Assembly: GCF_900110995.1 (NCBI RefSeq)
Contig: NZ_FOJF01000002.1
Coordinates: 1,426,001-1,490,000 of the forward strand
DNA: 64,000 bases
Origin: Chitinophaga sp. YR573
GTDB lineage: Bacteria > Bacteroidota > Bacteroidia > Chitinophagales > Chitinophagaceae
Direction: 5' to 3'
The translations under genes and the position numbers were made by a program. The notes beneath the pieces are model-generated. The model saw only the letters and a list, made by a program, of their open reading frames with translations. It had not been told where the DNA came from and did no database searches. Of this stretch, positions 8,752-17,281 are shown one piece after another. Each line of letters opens with the position of its first letter. Within the stretch, counting starts at the first letter, position 1.

Positions 8752-9690
8752 ATGCAGACATCATCAGACAAAGCTGCCATATTAGCGCTTTTAAAAAAGT
8801 ATCGGTCCGGCCAATGCACGCCGGAAGAAATTGCACGCATACACGACTGGTTCTATTCTTTTGAAACAGAAGATGATCCGGAATTTACAGCCGCTGCCAA
8901 TGAAGCAGCCGCCAATGTAATGGCTACCTTATTCCCCCGCAAGAGGATAAGATATATGCCTCTCCTGCGTGTTGCAGCCATCTTAGTAGTGATCATTACA
9001 GGATTACTGTTCTTTTTCAGACCACAGAAACCTGTGCCGGTAACATATGCACATATCGATGTAGATAAAGGGAAACGTAAGAAACTCACCCTGCCGGATG
9101 GTACCATCGTTACGCTCAACGCACTCTCTGAATTAGCTATCCCGTCCAACTTTGGAAAAACCAACAGGGAACTGTTCTTAAAAGGAGAGGGGATCTTTGA
9201 TGTAAAGAGTGATGAAACAAAACCTTTTATCGTACACACCGGTGAACTAAAAACACTGGTACTGGGAACATCCTTTGATATCAAAGCCTATCCGGGCGAT
9301 GAGGCTATACAGGTAGCTGTATTAACGGGTAAGGTACGCGTGGAAAAGGAACAGGAAGTAGTGGCTGCCGGCATAGAACACAACCAGGTACTTACCTATA
9401 CCACAAAGGAACATCATATTAAAATAGCGAATGCCGCTGAAATAGCAGACTGGCAGGCTAATAACTACTATTTCGATCAGGCCACTATTCCCGAAATAGC
9501 AGACATACTGGAAAGACAATACAATATCAATATTAAATTAATAGGCAGCACCAAAAGAACCTGCCGTTACACATTGCAATTAAAGAATGAATCTATTGAA
9601 CATGCAATGTCTTTACTCGCCCAGTTATCAGGTATCACATACCACATTAATAATCATGAAATTAAAATTAATACTGCAACATGCGAATAA
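8752..9690 (+). CDS. FecR-family anti-sigma factor
   Basis: 312 residues: a cytoplasmic sigma-binding N-terminus (1-65), one transmembrane helix (about 70-87, LLRVAAILVVIITGLLFFF), a periplasmic FecR domain (about 98-200, with KKLTLPDGTIVTLNALSEL, FDVKSDETKPFIV and VLGTSFDIKAYPGDE), and a C-terminal DUF4974-like domain (about 230-312) ending in a secretin/TonB-N-like fold that would contact the SusC STN domain. It inhibits or activates the sigma factor encoded just upstream in response to ligand uptake. The 3' end overlaps susC by 10 nt, indicating coupled translation. Confidence 0.95.
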   Translation: MQTSSDKAAILALLKKYRSGQCTPEEIARIHDWFYSFETEDDPEFTAAANEAAANVMATLFPRKRIRYMPLLRVAAILVVIITGLLFFFRPQKPVPVTYAHIDVDKGKRKKLTLPDGTIVTLNALSELAIPSNFGKTNRELFLKGEGIFDVKSDETKPFIVHTGELKTLVLGTSFDIKAYPGDEAIQVAVLTGKVRVEKEQEVVAAGIEHNQVLTYTTKEHHIKIANAAEIADWQANNYYFDQATIPEIADILERQYNINIKLIGSTKRTCRYTLQLKNESIEHAMSLLAQLSGITYHINNHEIKINTATCE

Positions 9691-12600
9691 AAAGTAAAGC
9701 GCTCACCTCTATATCACGGCAGTTGCGCCTGCTCCCCGTATTTTTCTTTTGTCATGCGATTTGTTTTGCCAACAGTATGAATGGTCAGAACATCATCATC
9801 AATGTAAAGGACACACGTATTAGTTTAGATGTTAAAAAATTACCGCTTAAAGAAGTATTTCTACTTATTGAACAAAAAACAGGCATTTCAATCGGTTATA
9901 ATACAAGCGCTGTAAATGCCCGCCAACTGGTAAATTATAAAGCTGAAAAGGCTTCCCTGTCTGCGGTTCTTGAACAACTGCTGGAAGACTATGAAGGCTC
10001 TGTTAAGCAGGTAGATGATAAGCACATCTTCCTGAAGGTAGCTAAAAAGAAAGTAGCTGTTGTAACGACAGTTACTGCAGCTGTACCGGTAGTTGTAACA
10101 GGTGTTGTTACAGATGAAACGAATCAGCCGGTACCTGGTGTAAGTGTGTATGAAAAAGCAACCAAAAAGAACACTACTACTGATGGTTCAGGTAAATACA
10201 CTATTGTTGTAAGTGCCGGCGATGTACTGGTGTTCACTTTTATTGGTTATGCCCCGCAGGAAGTTACTGTAACAGGAGAATCAACTATCAACATAAAACT
10301 GAAAGTACAGAACAGCCAGTTAAGAGAAGTAGTATCTATCGGTTATCAGTCTGTAAGAAAGAGTGATGTAACAGGTGCTATTTCCAGTGTAAAAGCAAGT
10401 GAATTGAACCTGTCTTCACCTACCGTAGGACAGGCACTCGTAGGTAAAGTAGCTGGTGTGGTAGTGGCTCAGGTGAGTGGGGCTCCTTATGCCAGTACCA
10501 GGATTCGTGTACGTGGTACAGGATCTATAAACGCTTCCTCTAATCCGTTATATGTAGTAGATGGTTATCCTATGGATAACAGTGATATTTACATTAACCC
10601 GGAAGATATCGAATCAATAGATATCCTGAAAGATGCTGCTTCTGCTGCTATTTATGGTTCCAGAGCTTCCGGTGGTGTAGTACTGATTACTACTAAACGC
10701 GGTAAAAATAATACCAAAGGTAAGTTTGAATATAGTCTTCAGACAGGGATCAACCAGTTAGCGAAGAAAGTGAAATTGCTGAATGCAGATCAGTTCTCCC
10801 AGTTAATGGTAGATGCCCGTAACAATACTTACCACGACTTTGTCGTGAATGCCAACAATCCTAACCTTCCCTGGAATGATAATATGTACTCTGATGATAA
10901 CGCTACCCGTGTGAAAAACGTAGGTAACGCCAACGCAGTACAGGTAGATCCGGATTTTTATGATTTCGCATCTCAGAAAATCATCCATTCTAAATATAAT
11001 ACAGACTGGCAGGACGAATTATACAGAAATGCGGTATTCGCAAGGCATAATCTGTCGTTCTCCGGTGGTAAAGATGATGTACGTTATTATATCAGCGGTG
11101 GTTACCAGAACCAGGATGGTATTATACAGAACACAGGTGTAAAGAAAATAAACCTGCGTGCAAACATCGATGGGAAAGTAAACGAAAAGCTGAAAGTAGG
11201 AATGAACATTTCTTACACCAATAATCAGAACAGGGAAACAGAAGAAGGCCGTTGGGACCACAATCCTATCATGGCAGCCTTACTGATGTTACCATCGTTC
11301 CGTGCATATGATGAGAAAGGTAATATTGCTAAGAATGAAGTAGCCAAATACTCAGCCACGTATGGTTTTAACAGTTTTGAAAACCCACTGGCGCTGGCTA
11401 AGGAAATTAATATTACCAGGAATGGCAATAGAGGTACTTATAATGCCTATGCTGTTTATCAGATTCTGCCGGCATTATCTTTCAAAGCCAACCTGGGTAT
11501 CTCCAACTATTCTGAGAAGTATAACTATTACTATCCTACCAGTCTGAGTGCTGGTGTAAGTGCACCTTATTCAGTAGATGCTAAGAATGCTGCCAATGCA
11601 AAAGCAAAGAATACTGTTTACCTGGATAAACTGGGAGAATATACCCTTAACTACAACAAGCAGTTTAATAAACATAAAATAGATGTACTGGCTGGTTATA
11701 CTGCCCAGAAAACAACCAATGAAATCGTAGGTGTAAAAGCCACCGGATTTGATAATGACCGTATTCAGGATATCAGTGGAAAAGGTGCGGATGCTGCTTT
11801 CTTTAGTTTAACAGATGCAGTAAGAACTACTACCACTTTAATATCTTATCTGGCACGTGTGAATTATGCTTATGACAGCAGATATTTCCTGACAGGCTCT
11901 TTCCGTACAGATGGTTCTTCCCGTTTTGGTCCTAAGAATAAATGGGGTACTTTCCCTTCCGTTGCCGCAGGATGGAATATCTCTAACGAGTCTTTCTACC
12001 ATGATTGGCTGGGTCAGCATTCTACCCTTAAATTACGTGCAAGCTGGGGCTTAAGCGGTAATAACAATATCGGTGATTACAATGCCTTACAGGTAATGGC
12101 TACAGGAACTTCTGCTGTTGTATTCGGTAATAACGTATACAACACTGCCTATGCAGGTGATATCAAGGATGAGAAACTGGGATGGGAATCTACCTCTCAG
12201 TATAATACCGGCCTGGATATCGGATTATTCAATGGCCGTGTAACAGTGATCGCTAACTATTACCTGAGTTATTCTTACAACCTGTTATTTAATCAGCCTA
12301 TTTCTGCTATCTCAGGATCTAACTCCATGCTGACTAACCTGCGTAATTCAAAAATACGTAACAGGGGTATAGATGTACAGATTGATACAAGGGTGATCGA
12401 TCATAAAGATTTCCACCTTAACTTCTCCGGTAACATTTCTGTAAACAGAAATAAAGTACTGAATATGGGTGGTGCAAGTACTATTTACACTGCCGGTGCA
12501 GAACGTTCTTACAAAACACACGTTACACAGGAAGGACAACCAGTGGGTATGTTCTACGGCTTTAAAGTACTGGGTATAGCTACCGCGGATAATTATAATA

Positions 12601-13244
12601 AAGTTGCTCCGTCGGCCTCTTCATCCAACCCAATGCATCCAGGTGATCTTTATTTCTACGATAAAACAGGAGAAGGGATAGTAAACGATGCGGATAAAGA
12701 CATCATAGGTAATCCTTACCCTAAATTCACTTACGGTTTTAACCTGTCTGCTACTTATAAAGAGTTTTATTTCAGTTCTTCCTTTAATGGTTCTTATGGC
12801 AACCAGGTACTGGATGGACAGGATTACTACTTATACAATATGGAAGGTTCCGGTAACCAGTATGCGGATGTTGCACAACATTTCCGTTCTGTGTCAGAAC
12901 CTGGTAACGGAAGAGTGTACCGCCCTTCAAGAGCTGGTACTCAAAGTAACAGCACCCGTTTATCTACCTTCTACTTACAGGATGCTTCTTTCTTCAGATG
13001 TACAAATGCTACGCTGGGATATAACTTCAAATTCCGCTTCCTGCAGGATAAACTGGGTATCAGCAAAGCTACTTTGTTTGCCAGTGTAGATAATGCCTTT
13101 ACTATTACAAAATATAAAGGGTATAATCCTGAAGTTGATTACAACGTAAACAGTACTACCAATTCAAATTTAGCTCCGGGTGTAGACTACGGTATGTATC
13201 CATTGGTACGTGCTTATAACGTAGGTGCTAAAATTGCTTTTTAA
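9681..13244 (+). CDS. SusC/RagA-family TonB-dependent transporter with STN signalling domain
   Basis: 1187 residues. The order is: signal peptide (about 1-36), STN domain (about 45-120, LPLKEVFLLIEQKTGISIGY), carboxypeptidase-regulatory-like domain (about 138-213, VTGVVTDETNQPVPGVSVYE), plug with RVRGTGSINASSNPLYVVDGYP and the SusC signature, then a 22-strand-type barrel ending in a C-terminal aromatic residue (AYNVGAKIAF). The STN domain marks it as a transducer that signals to the FecR/ECF pair encoded immediately upstream. It overlaps fecR by 10 nt and is followed 22 nt later by its SusD lipoprotein. The transported nutrient is not evident: no glycoside hydrolase or peptidase lies in this operon. 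Confidence 0.96.
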   Translation: MRIKSKALTSISRQLRLLPVFFFCHAICFANSMNGQNIIINVKDTRISLDVKKLPLKEVFLLIEQKTGISIGYNTSAVNARQLVNYKAEKASLSAVLEQLLEDYEGSVKQVDDKHIFLKVAKKKVAVVTTVTAAVPVVVTGVVTDETNQPVPGVSVYEKATKKNTTTDGSGKYTIVVSAGDVLVFTFIGYAPQEVTVTGESTINIKLKVQNSQLREVVSIGYQSVRKSDVTGAISSVKASELNLSSPTVGQALVGKVAGVVVAQVSGAPYASTRIRVRGTGSINASSNPLYVVDGYPMDNSDIYINPEDIESIDILKDAASAAIYGSRASGGVVLITTKRGKNNTKGKFEYSLQTGINQLAKKVKLLNADQFSQLMVDARNNTYHDFVVNANNPNLPWNDNMYSDDNATRVKNVGNANAVQVDPDFYDFASQKIIHSKYNTDWQDELYRNAVFARHNLSFSGGKDDVRYYISGGYQNQDGIIQNTGVKKINLRANIDGKVNEKLKVGMNISYTNNQNRETEEGRWDHNPIMAALLMLPSFRAYDEKGNIAKNEVAKYSATYGFNSFENPLALAKEINITRNGNRGTYNAYAVYQILPALSFKANLGISNYSEKYNYYYPTSLSAGVSAPYSVDAKNAANAKAKNTVYLDKLGEYTLNYNKQFNKHKIDVLAGYTAQKTTNEIVGVKATGFDNDRIQDISGKGADAAFFSLTDAVRTTTTLISYLARVNYAYDSRYFLTGSFRTDGSSRFGPKNKWGTFPSVAAGWNISNESFYHDWLGQHSTLKLRASWGLSGNNNIGDYNALQVMATGTSAVVFGNNVYNTAYAGDIKDEKLGWESTSQYNTGLDIGLFNGRVTVIANYYLSYSYNLLFNQPISAISGSNSMLTNLRNSKIRNRGIDVQIDTRVIDHKDFHLNFSGNISVNRNKVLNMGGASTIYTAGAERSYKTHVTQEGQPVGMFYGFKVLGIATADNYNKVAPSASSSNPMHPGDLYFYDKTGEGIVNDADKDIIGNPYPKFTYGFNLSATYKEFYFSSSFNGSYGNQVLDGQDYYLYNMEGSGNQYADVAQHFRSVSEPGNGRVYRPSRAGTQSNSTRLSTFYLQDASFFRCTNATLGYNFKFRFLQDKLGISKATLFASVDNAFTITKYKGYNPEVDYNVNSTTNSNLAPGVDYGMYPLVRAYNVGAKIAF

Positions 13245-13266
13245 TTCATTCTAATAAGTATCAGAA

Positions 13267-14796
13267 ATGAAAAATAAATTATTCATAATATCGATGTTTG
13301 CTGCTGCGGTGGTATTCTCTTCCTGTAACAAGGACCTGCTGGATCAGACAAACCCCAACTCAGCTACCATACATGATTATTATCAGTCAGAGTCGGATGT
13401 ATTACTGGCTGTAAACGGAGTATATCAGTCATTAAGAAGTGGTAACTGTATCGGTGAAAACAGCGGTTTATTTACAGAAGACCGTGCAGGCAATACCGGT
13501 GGTATTGACGTACAATCCAATTCAGGAGAACCTTTTCAGTTTGGTGATTTTTCTATCCTGCCAAGCAATTCTTACCTGAAATCACACTGGACTGCATTAT
13601 ACCAGTCTGTTACCCGTGCAAATGTTGTACTGTCAAATATAGACAATGTGACTTTTGCTAATGCGGATACAAAAGCCGGTTACATTGCTGAAGCAAAGTT
13701 CCTCCGTGCCCTGATGTATTTTCATCTGGTACGTAAATGGGGTGATGTTCCTTTGGTGACAAAACAATTAACTTCTACAGAAGTGCCTCTTTATACTTTC
13801 CGTGCAAAAGATACAGCCGTGTATGCACAAATCGTGGCAGACCTGAAAGATGTACTGGCTAGTCCTTTACCTAACTTTCAAACAGGCGCTAACCTGGGCC
13901 GTGTATCTAAAGCTGCTGCAAATGCGCTGCTCGGACAGGTATACCTGACGAGGGCTGTTACCATCAGCAGCGCTAATAAGAATGAGGACCTGGCGAATGC
14001 AAAGACTTATCTGGATGCCTGCTATAACATGCGTTCGTTCAATGCACTCACAGATATTCCTTATGCGGATGTTTTTGACGTATCGAAAAAAACAAACAAT
14101 CCGGAAGCCATCTTCTCACTGGTATACAAACAGGGAGATATCAACAATTCCTCTTCCATTGCCGCTAACAATCAGGCAGCAGGAGAAACGATCAACTCTC
14201 TGAAGGTGATGACAGGTCTTGGTGGAAGTGTAAGACATGATCTGGTAAATGAATACGAAACATCAGATATCCGTAAAGCATTTTCTATTAAGTATGCCAA
14301 TGCTACTAACGTAAAAGACTGGTTCATTACCAAATACCGTGATACAACTGCTGCTGCAAGTAAATTAGGTTATGGTGGTAATGATTGTCCTGTTATCCGT
14401 TATGCAGATGTAATCCTGATGCTGGCAGAAGTAAATATGTACCTGGGTGATAACGCAACCGCTATCAGCTACCTGGATATGGTGCGTGTAAGAGCAGGTT
14501 TACCTACCTACGCTGTATCTGTCACAGATGCTGATTACATTGCAAAATACCCTACTCTTAAATTAGCTATCCTGCACGAAAGAAGAGTAGAACTGGCTTT
14601 TGAACAGAAATACTGGTTCGATGTGATCAGATTTTTTACAACAGATGAACTGGTCGCTTATTATCATGCAAAAAATCAGCTGGACTTCGGTACTCCTAAG
14701 CTGACTAACTTTAATAAGAAAGACCGTTACTTCCCGATTCCTTTAGATGAATATAAACTGGACCCTGTTAAGATGTACCAGAACCAGGGTTATTAA
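13267..14796 (+). CDS. SusD/RagB-family outer membrane lipoprotein
   Basis: 509 residues with a lipobox (FSSC, Cys at about residue 20) after a short signal peptide, the N-terminal SusD-like domain (LNGVYQSLRSGNCIG region), TPR-like helices (AEAKFLRALMYFHLVRKWGDVPLV), and the C-terminal RagB region with RYADVILMLAEVNMYLGDN, HERRVELAFEQKYWFDVIRF and the final FPIPLDEYKLDP..NQGY. These are characteristic of SusD. It pairs with the SusC protein encoded 22 nt upstream as a lidded uptake complex on the cell surface. The operon closes at the hairpin 20 nt downstream. Confidence 0.95.
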   Translation: MKNKLFIISMFAAAVVFSSCNKDLLDQTNPNSATIHDYYQSESDVLLAVNGVYQSLRSGNCIGENSGLFTEDRAGNTGGIDVQSNSGEPFQFGDFSILPSNSYLKSHWTALYQSVTRANVVLSNIDNVTFANADTKAGYIAEAKFLRALMYFHLVRKWGDVPLVTKQLTSTEVPLYTFRAKDTAVYAQIVADLKDVLASPLPNFQTGANLGRVSKAAANALLGQVYLTRAVTISSANKNEDLANAKTYLDACYNMRSFNALTDIPYADVFDVSKKTNNPEAIFSLVYKQGDINNSSSIAANNQAAGETINSLKVMTGLGGSVRHDLVNEYETSDIRKAFSIKYANATNVKDWFITKYRDTTAAASKLGYGGNDCPVIRYADVILMLAEVNMYLGDNATAISYLDMVRVRAGLPTYAVSVTDADYIAKYPTLKLAILHERRVELAFEQKYWFDVIRFFTTDELVAYYHAKNQLDFGTPKLTNFNKKDRYFPIPLDEYKLDPVKMYQNQGY

Positions 14797-14816
14797 TAAA
14801 GCATAAATTCTTTTAT

Positions 14817-14850
14817 AACGCCGTAAGTATGATATGCTTACGGCGTTTTT
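14817..14850 (+). terminator. Rho-independent terminator after the first complete susCD operon
   Basis: Perfect 11-bp stem, arms AACGCCGTAAG and CTTACGGCGTT, with a 9-nt loop and a T-run. Confidence 0.9.
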
Positions 14851-14882
14851 TATGCCCGGATATATAATATGTGAATTTTATA

Positions 14883-14890
14883 TATCTTTG
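14883..14890 (+). promoter_or_regulatory. -7 promoter box (TATCTTTG) for the scramblase-like gene
   Basis: Exact TAnnTTTG match 40 nt before the start codon and downstream of a terminator, in a region with no other gene. Confidence 0.55.
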
Positions 14891-14930
14891 CCCCCATTCT
14901 ATTCTGTAACCAACTTTATTAAACCATTAT

Positions 14931-15533
14931 ATGGGACAAACGAACTTACCTGAATTCTTTAAATGCGATGATTATTTTATCGATGAAAAAGTAGGACTCC
15001 TCAAATTTTCAAATGCTTACAAAGTGTATGGCGAACAGGGACAACAAATTGGTAATATCCAGCAGATTGTTCCGGTATGGCATAAAATCCTGCGCCTGTT
15101 CATTAGTAAAGCATTATTTCCTTTTGCACTGGATATTAAAGACATGAACGACGTTGTTATAGCAAGTATTCGTCGTGGCTGGACTTTCTGGTTCTCTAAA
15201 ATCGACATCCTGGATGCTAATGGTGAAAAGATCGGCGGTATCAATCAGAAGTTTAAACTGATGAAACCTTTGTTCCACATTACTAACCAGTATGGAGAAA
15301 CGATCGCGCAGATTAAAGGCGACTGGAAAGCCTGGAACTTCAGCATTGTAGATTCCAATGAAAAGCCATTAGGCGCCATCACTAAAAAATGGGCGGGTAT
15401 CCTGAAGGAAGCGTTTACGACTGCCGACAAATACCGCGTAACCATTGAAAAAGATTGCCCGGAAGATGTAAACAAAATAGCCATCGTAGCCGGCGCTATT
15501 ACCATTGATATGGTACTGAAAGAATCAAAATAA
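14931..15533 (+). CDS. Phospholipid scramblase / LURP-one-related protein
   Basis: 200 residues with no signal peptide. The pattern of repeated two-stranded units (YKVYGEQGQQIGNIQQ, IDILDANGEKIGGINQKF, HITNQYGETIAQIKGDW, FSIVDSNEKPLGAITKKW) and a hydrophobic C-terminal helix (IAIVAGAITIDMVL) matches the Scramblase/LURP-one (Tubby-like) beta-barrel fold, where a central hydrophobic helix is buried in a 12-stranded barrel. Bacterial members are widespread but mostly uncharacterised, so lipid scrambling should not be assumed. The gene is monocistronic, with its own -7 box and its own strong terminator. Confidence 0.75.
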   Translation: MGQTNLPEFFKCDDYFIDEKVGLLKFSNAYKVYGEQGQQIGNIQQIVPVWHKILRLFISKALFPFALDIKDMNDVVIASIRRGWTFWFSKIDILDANGEKIGGINQKFKLMKPLFHITNQYGETIAQIKGDWKAWNFSIVDSNEKPLGAITKKWAGILKEAFTTADKYRVTIEKDCPEDVNKIAIVAGAITIDMVLKESK

Positions 15534-15547
15534 GACTAAAAATAGAT

Positions 15548-15592
15548 AAAAGGCTGACCTGTAGATATTTATATCAACAGATCAGCCTTTTT
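15548..15592 (+). terminator. Rho-independent terminator after the scramblase-like gene
   Basis: Arms AAAAGGCTGACCTGT and ACAGATCAGCCTTTTT pair over about 15 bp with one mismatch and a loop of about 14 nt, with T-run. Confidence 0.85.
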
Positions 15593-15936
15593 CAATTTAA
15601 ACCAATTTACTATCATTCCGGAGATACAACAGTAAACATTATTAGCTACAAACAGGGCGTTTAACCCCCTGTTTATAACCCCTCAAAATGCCCCCTTACT
15701 CACACTTCACATATTAAATTTTCTTCCCAACACAATAAAAGGCAGGATTTTGCGTAAGTGTTTCCGTAGGTTACTTAATATTTACCTTTACCTGCTTTGC
15801 GTTTTAACAGCCTGGTAATCATTCTATAGTTATTATTGTAAAATTTAATATAATTTTGCGTAATTTTCGTCTTAAATAGTAATTTAGACACTGGTTAAGC
15901 TTCCTTTAAAAGACGCCAAGACCTACTGTATTCAAT
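15593..15936. other. Gene-free stretch with a probable promoter
   Basis: No ORF is supported in these 344 nt. The downstream half is AT-rich, and TAATTTTG at 15851-15858 matches the TAnnTTTG -7 box, 78 nt before the small secreted-protein gene. The rest shows nothing I can name. Confidence 0.5.
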
Positions 15937-16410
15937 ATGAGGCCGATCCTATGTCTTTTTTTAATTATTGTGCAGTTAATTGCGAGAGGGCAGACTGCTG
16001 TGCCTCCACCGGCCATTTCACCACCAGCCAGCTCTCAGCCAGCCGCTCCGCCAGCGGATAGTATGAAAGCGAAAAAAGGGAACTTTGAAACCGAATTTAA
16101 AATGAAATCCGGTAGTTTTCTCGGCTTTGGACAGGTGAACCTGGGTATGGGAGAGGTAGGATTTAAAGTCGTTGTTTTTTGTGAAAGTAAACAGAGAAGC
16201 ACCAGGCTGGAATTCCGTATTAACCGCCCCAGAGGTAAAAAGAGCAGGAAAATCGGTACCCTGAAGATCCCCTTTACAGGAGATACCACATATGCCCTGA
16301 AATTTGTAGGTAACCCAAAGTATTCCAACGGAGTACACGATGTCTATCTCGTGGCTAAAGGCGGCAGTCCCTTTAGTATTACCGCCATCTCCTTTGAACA
16401 GAAATACTGA
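15937..16410 (+). CDS. Small secreted protein with a CBM6-like beta-sandwich domain
   Basis: 157 residues: a signal peptide (1-18, ending IARGQ), a Pro/Ala/Ser-rich linker (about 20-42) and one compact domain (about 45-157). The ending GVHDVYLVAKGGSPFSITAISFEQ closely resembles the end of family 6 carbohydrate-binding modules (G-HD-YL-F-G...F-ldWF-F), and the preceding strands TRLEFRINRPRGKKSRKIGTL fit the same sandwich. The final aromatic WF found in CBM6 is replaced by ISF, so sugar binding is uncertain. It stands alone with no catalytic domain. I did not recognise a named family beyond this similarity. Confidence 0.6.
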   Translation: MRPILCLFLIIVQLIARGQTAVPPPAISPPASSQPAAPPADSMKAKKGNFETEFKMKSGSFLGFGQVNLGMGEVGFKVVVFCESKQRSTRLEFRINRPRGKKSRKIGTLKIPFTGDTTYALKFVGNPKYSNGVHDVYLVAKGGSPFSITAISFEQKY

Positions 16411-16454
16411 CGACTTTTACTATCTTCACTACTGAATCAAATTAACCACCGGAA

Positions 16455-16940
16455 ATGTCATCTATTACTATCAGTCTGATTCAACCAGATGATAATCAAA
16501 CTATAGCATACATAGTAAGGAGTGTATTAACCGATTTTGGTCTGAACAGACCAGGTACTGCATTTGCCGATACCGCTTTAGATCATTTATCAGAAATATA
16601 CAATGTTCCGCGTTCTGTTTACTACGTAGCCCGGGTAGATGGTGAAATTGCCGGAGGAGCCGGTATTTACCCACTGGAAGGTGGGCCTGCACATATCTGC
16701 GAGCTGCAGAAAATGTACCTGCTGCCTGCATTCAGAGGTAAAGGAATTGCCCGTACAATCATTGAGAATTGCCTGGATTTCGCCCGTAAAGAAAATTATA
16801 CCCATTGTTACCTGGAAACGATGCCTGAATTAGTACAGGCCGTTAAATTGTATGAGTATTTTGGTTTTTATCACCTGGATGGGCCTCTCGGCAATACAGG
16901 ACATTTTACCTGTATTAACTGGATGTTAAAAGAATTATAA
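16455..16940 (+). CDS. GNAT-family N-acetyltransferase
   Basis: 161 residues covering one GNAT fold: VARVDGEIAGGAGIYPLEGG forms strands 2-3, the acetyl-CoA pyrophosphate loop is LLPAFRGKGIARTIIENCL (the R/Q-x-x-G-x-A/G motif), and YTHCYLETMPELVQAVKLYEYFGF is motif B. Substrate not determinable. It lies 44 nt after the CBM6-like gene; co-transcription is possible but the functions look unrelated. Confidence 0.88.
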   Translation: MSSITISLIQPDDNQTIAYIVRSVLTDFGLNRPGTAFADTALDHLSEIYNVPRSVYYVARVDGEIAGGAGIYPLEGGPAHICELQKMYLLPAFRGKGIARTIIENCLDFARKENYTHCYLETMPELVQAVKLYEYFGFYHLDGPLGNTGHFTCINWMLKEL

Positions 16941-17281
16941 ATCTTTAATAATTTTTTCTATTTTAGGTGTGTGGTTGACACCACAAGAATTTATCAACCG
17001 TTATGAAAGTCAGTTCGTATTGATTCAAAGAATTCTGTAGCGCATTACCTTGTCACATAATAATTACAGCCATATGCTTAGAAAACCCATGCTGTATTGT
17101 TAACTATTGACCCATTGCCTCCTATTCTTTAACTATTAAACCACGTTATGATGATTATCCGAAACAAAAGTGTGTAAACTATAGGGATGTTGTTGCATTC
17201 CTAATAGATCCAAAATCTATCATGCCGGTAACCAGCTGTTACTGCAGGCATGTCATTTCCTAAAACTGTCAAATTTAACGT
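16941..17281. other. Gene-free leader of the second complete susCD locus
   Basis: 341 nt with no supported ORF. It contains an imperfect inverted repeat at 17221-17252 (outer arms CATGCC and GGCATG, inner arms GTAAC and GTTAC) about 30 nt before the SusC start. No ECF sigma or anti-sigma gene accompanies this locus, so control probably acts from elsewhere or in the leader. Confidence 0.45.

Noticed and set aside
8853..9284. 143-codon minus-strand ORF inside the FecR gene
   Set aside because: Antisense shadow; FecR frame has clear domains.
16970..16985. Short palindrome TGTGGT-tgac-ACCACA
   Set aside because: Six-base arms; expected by chance in a window of this size and no gene start near enough.
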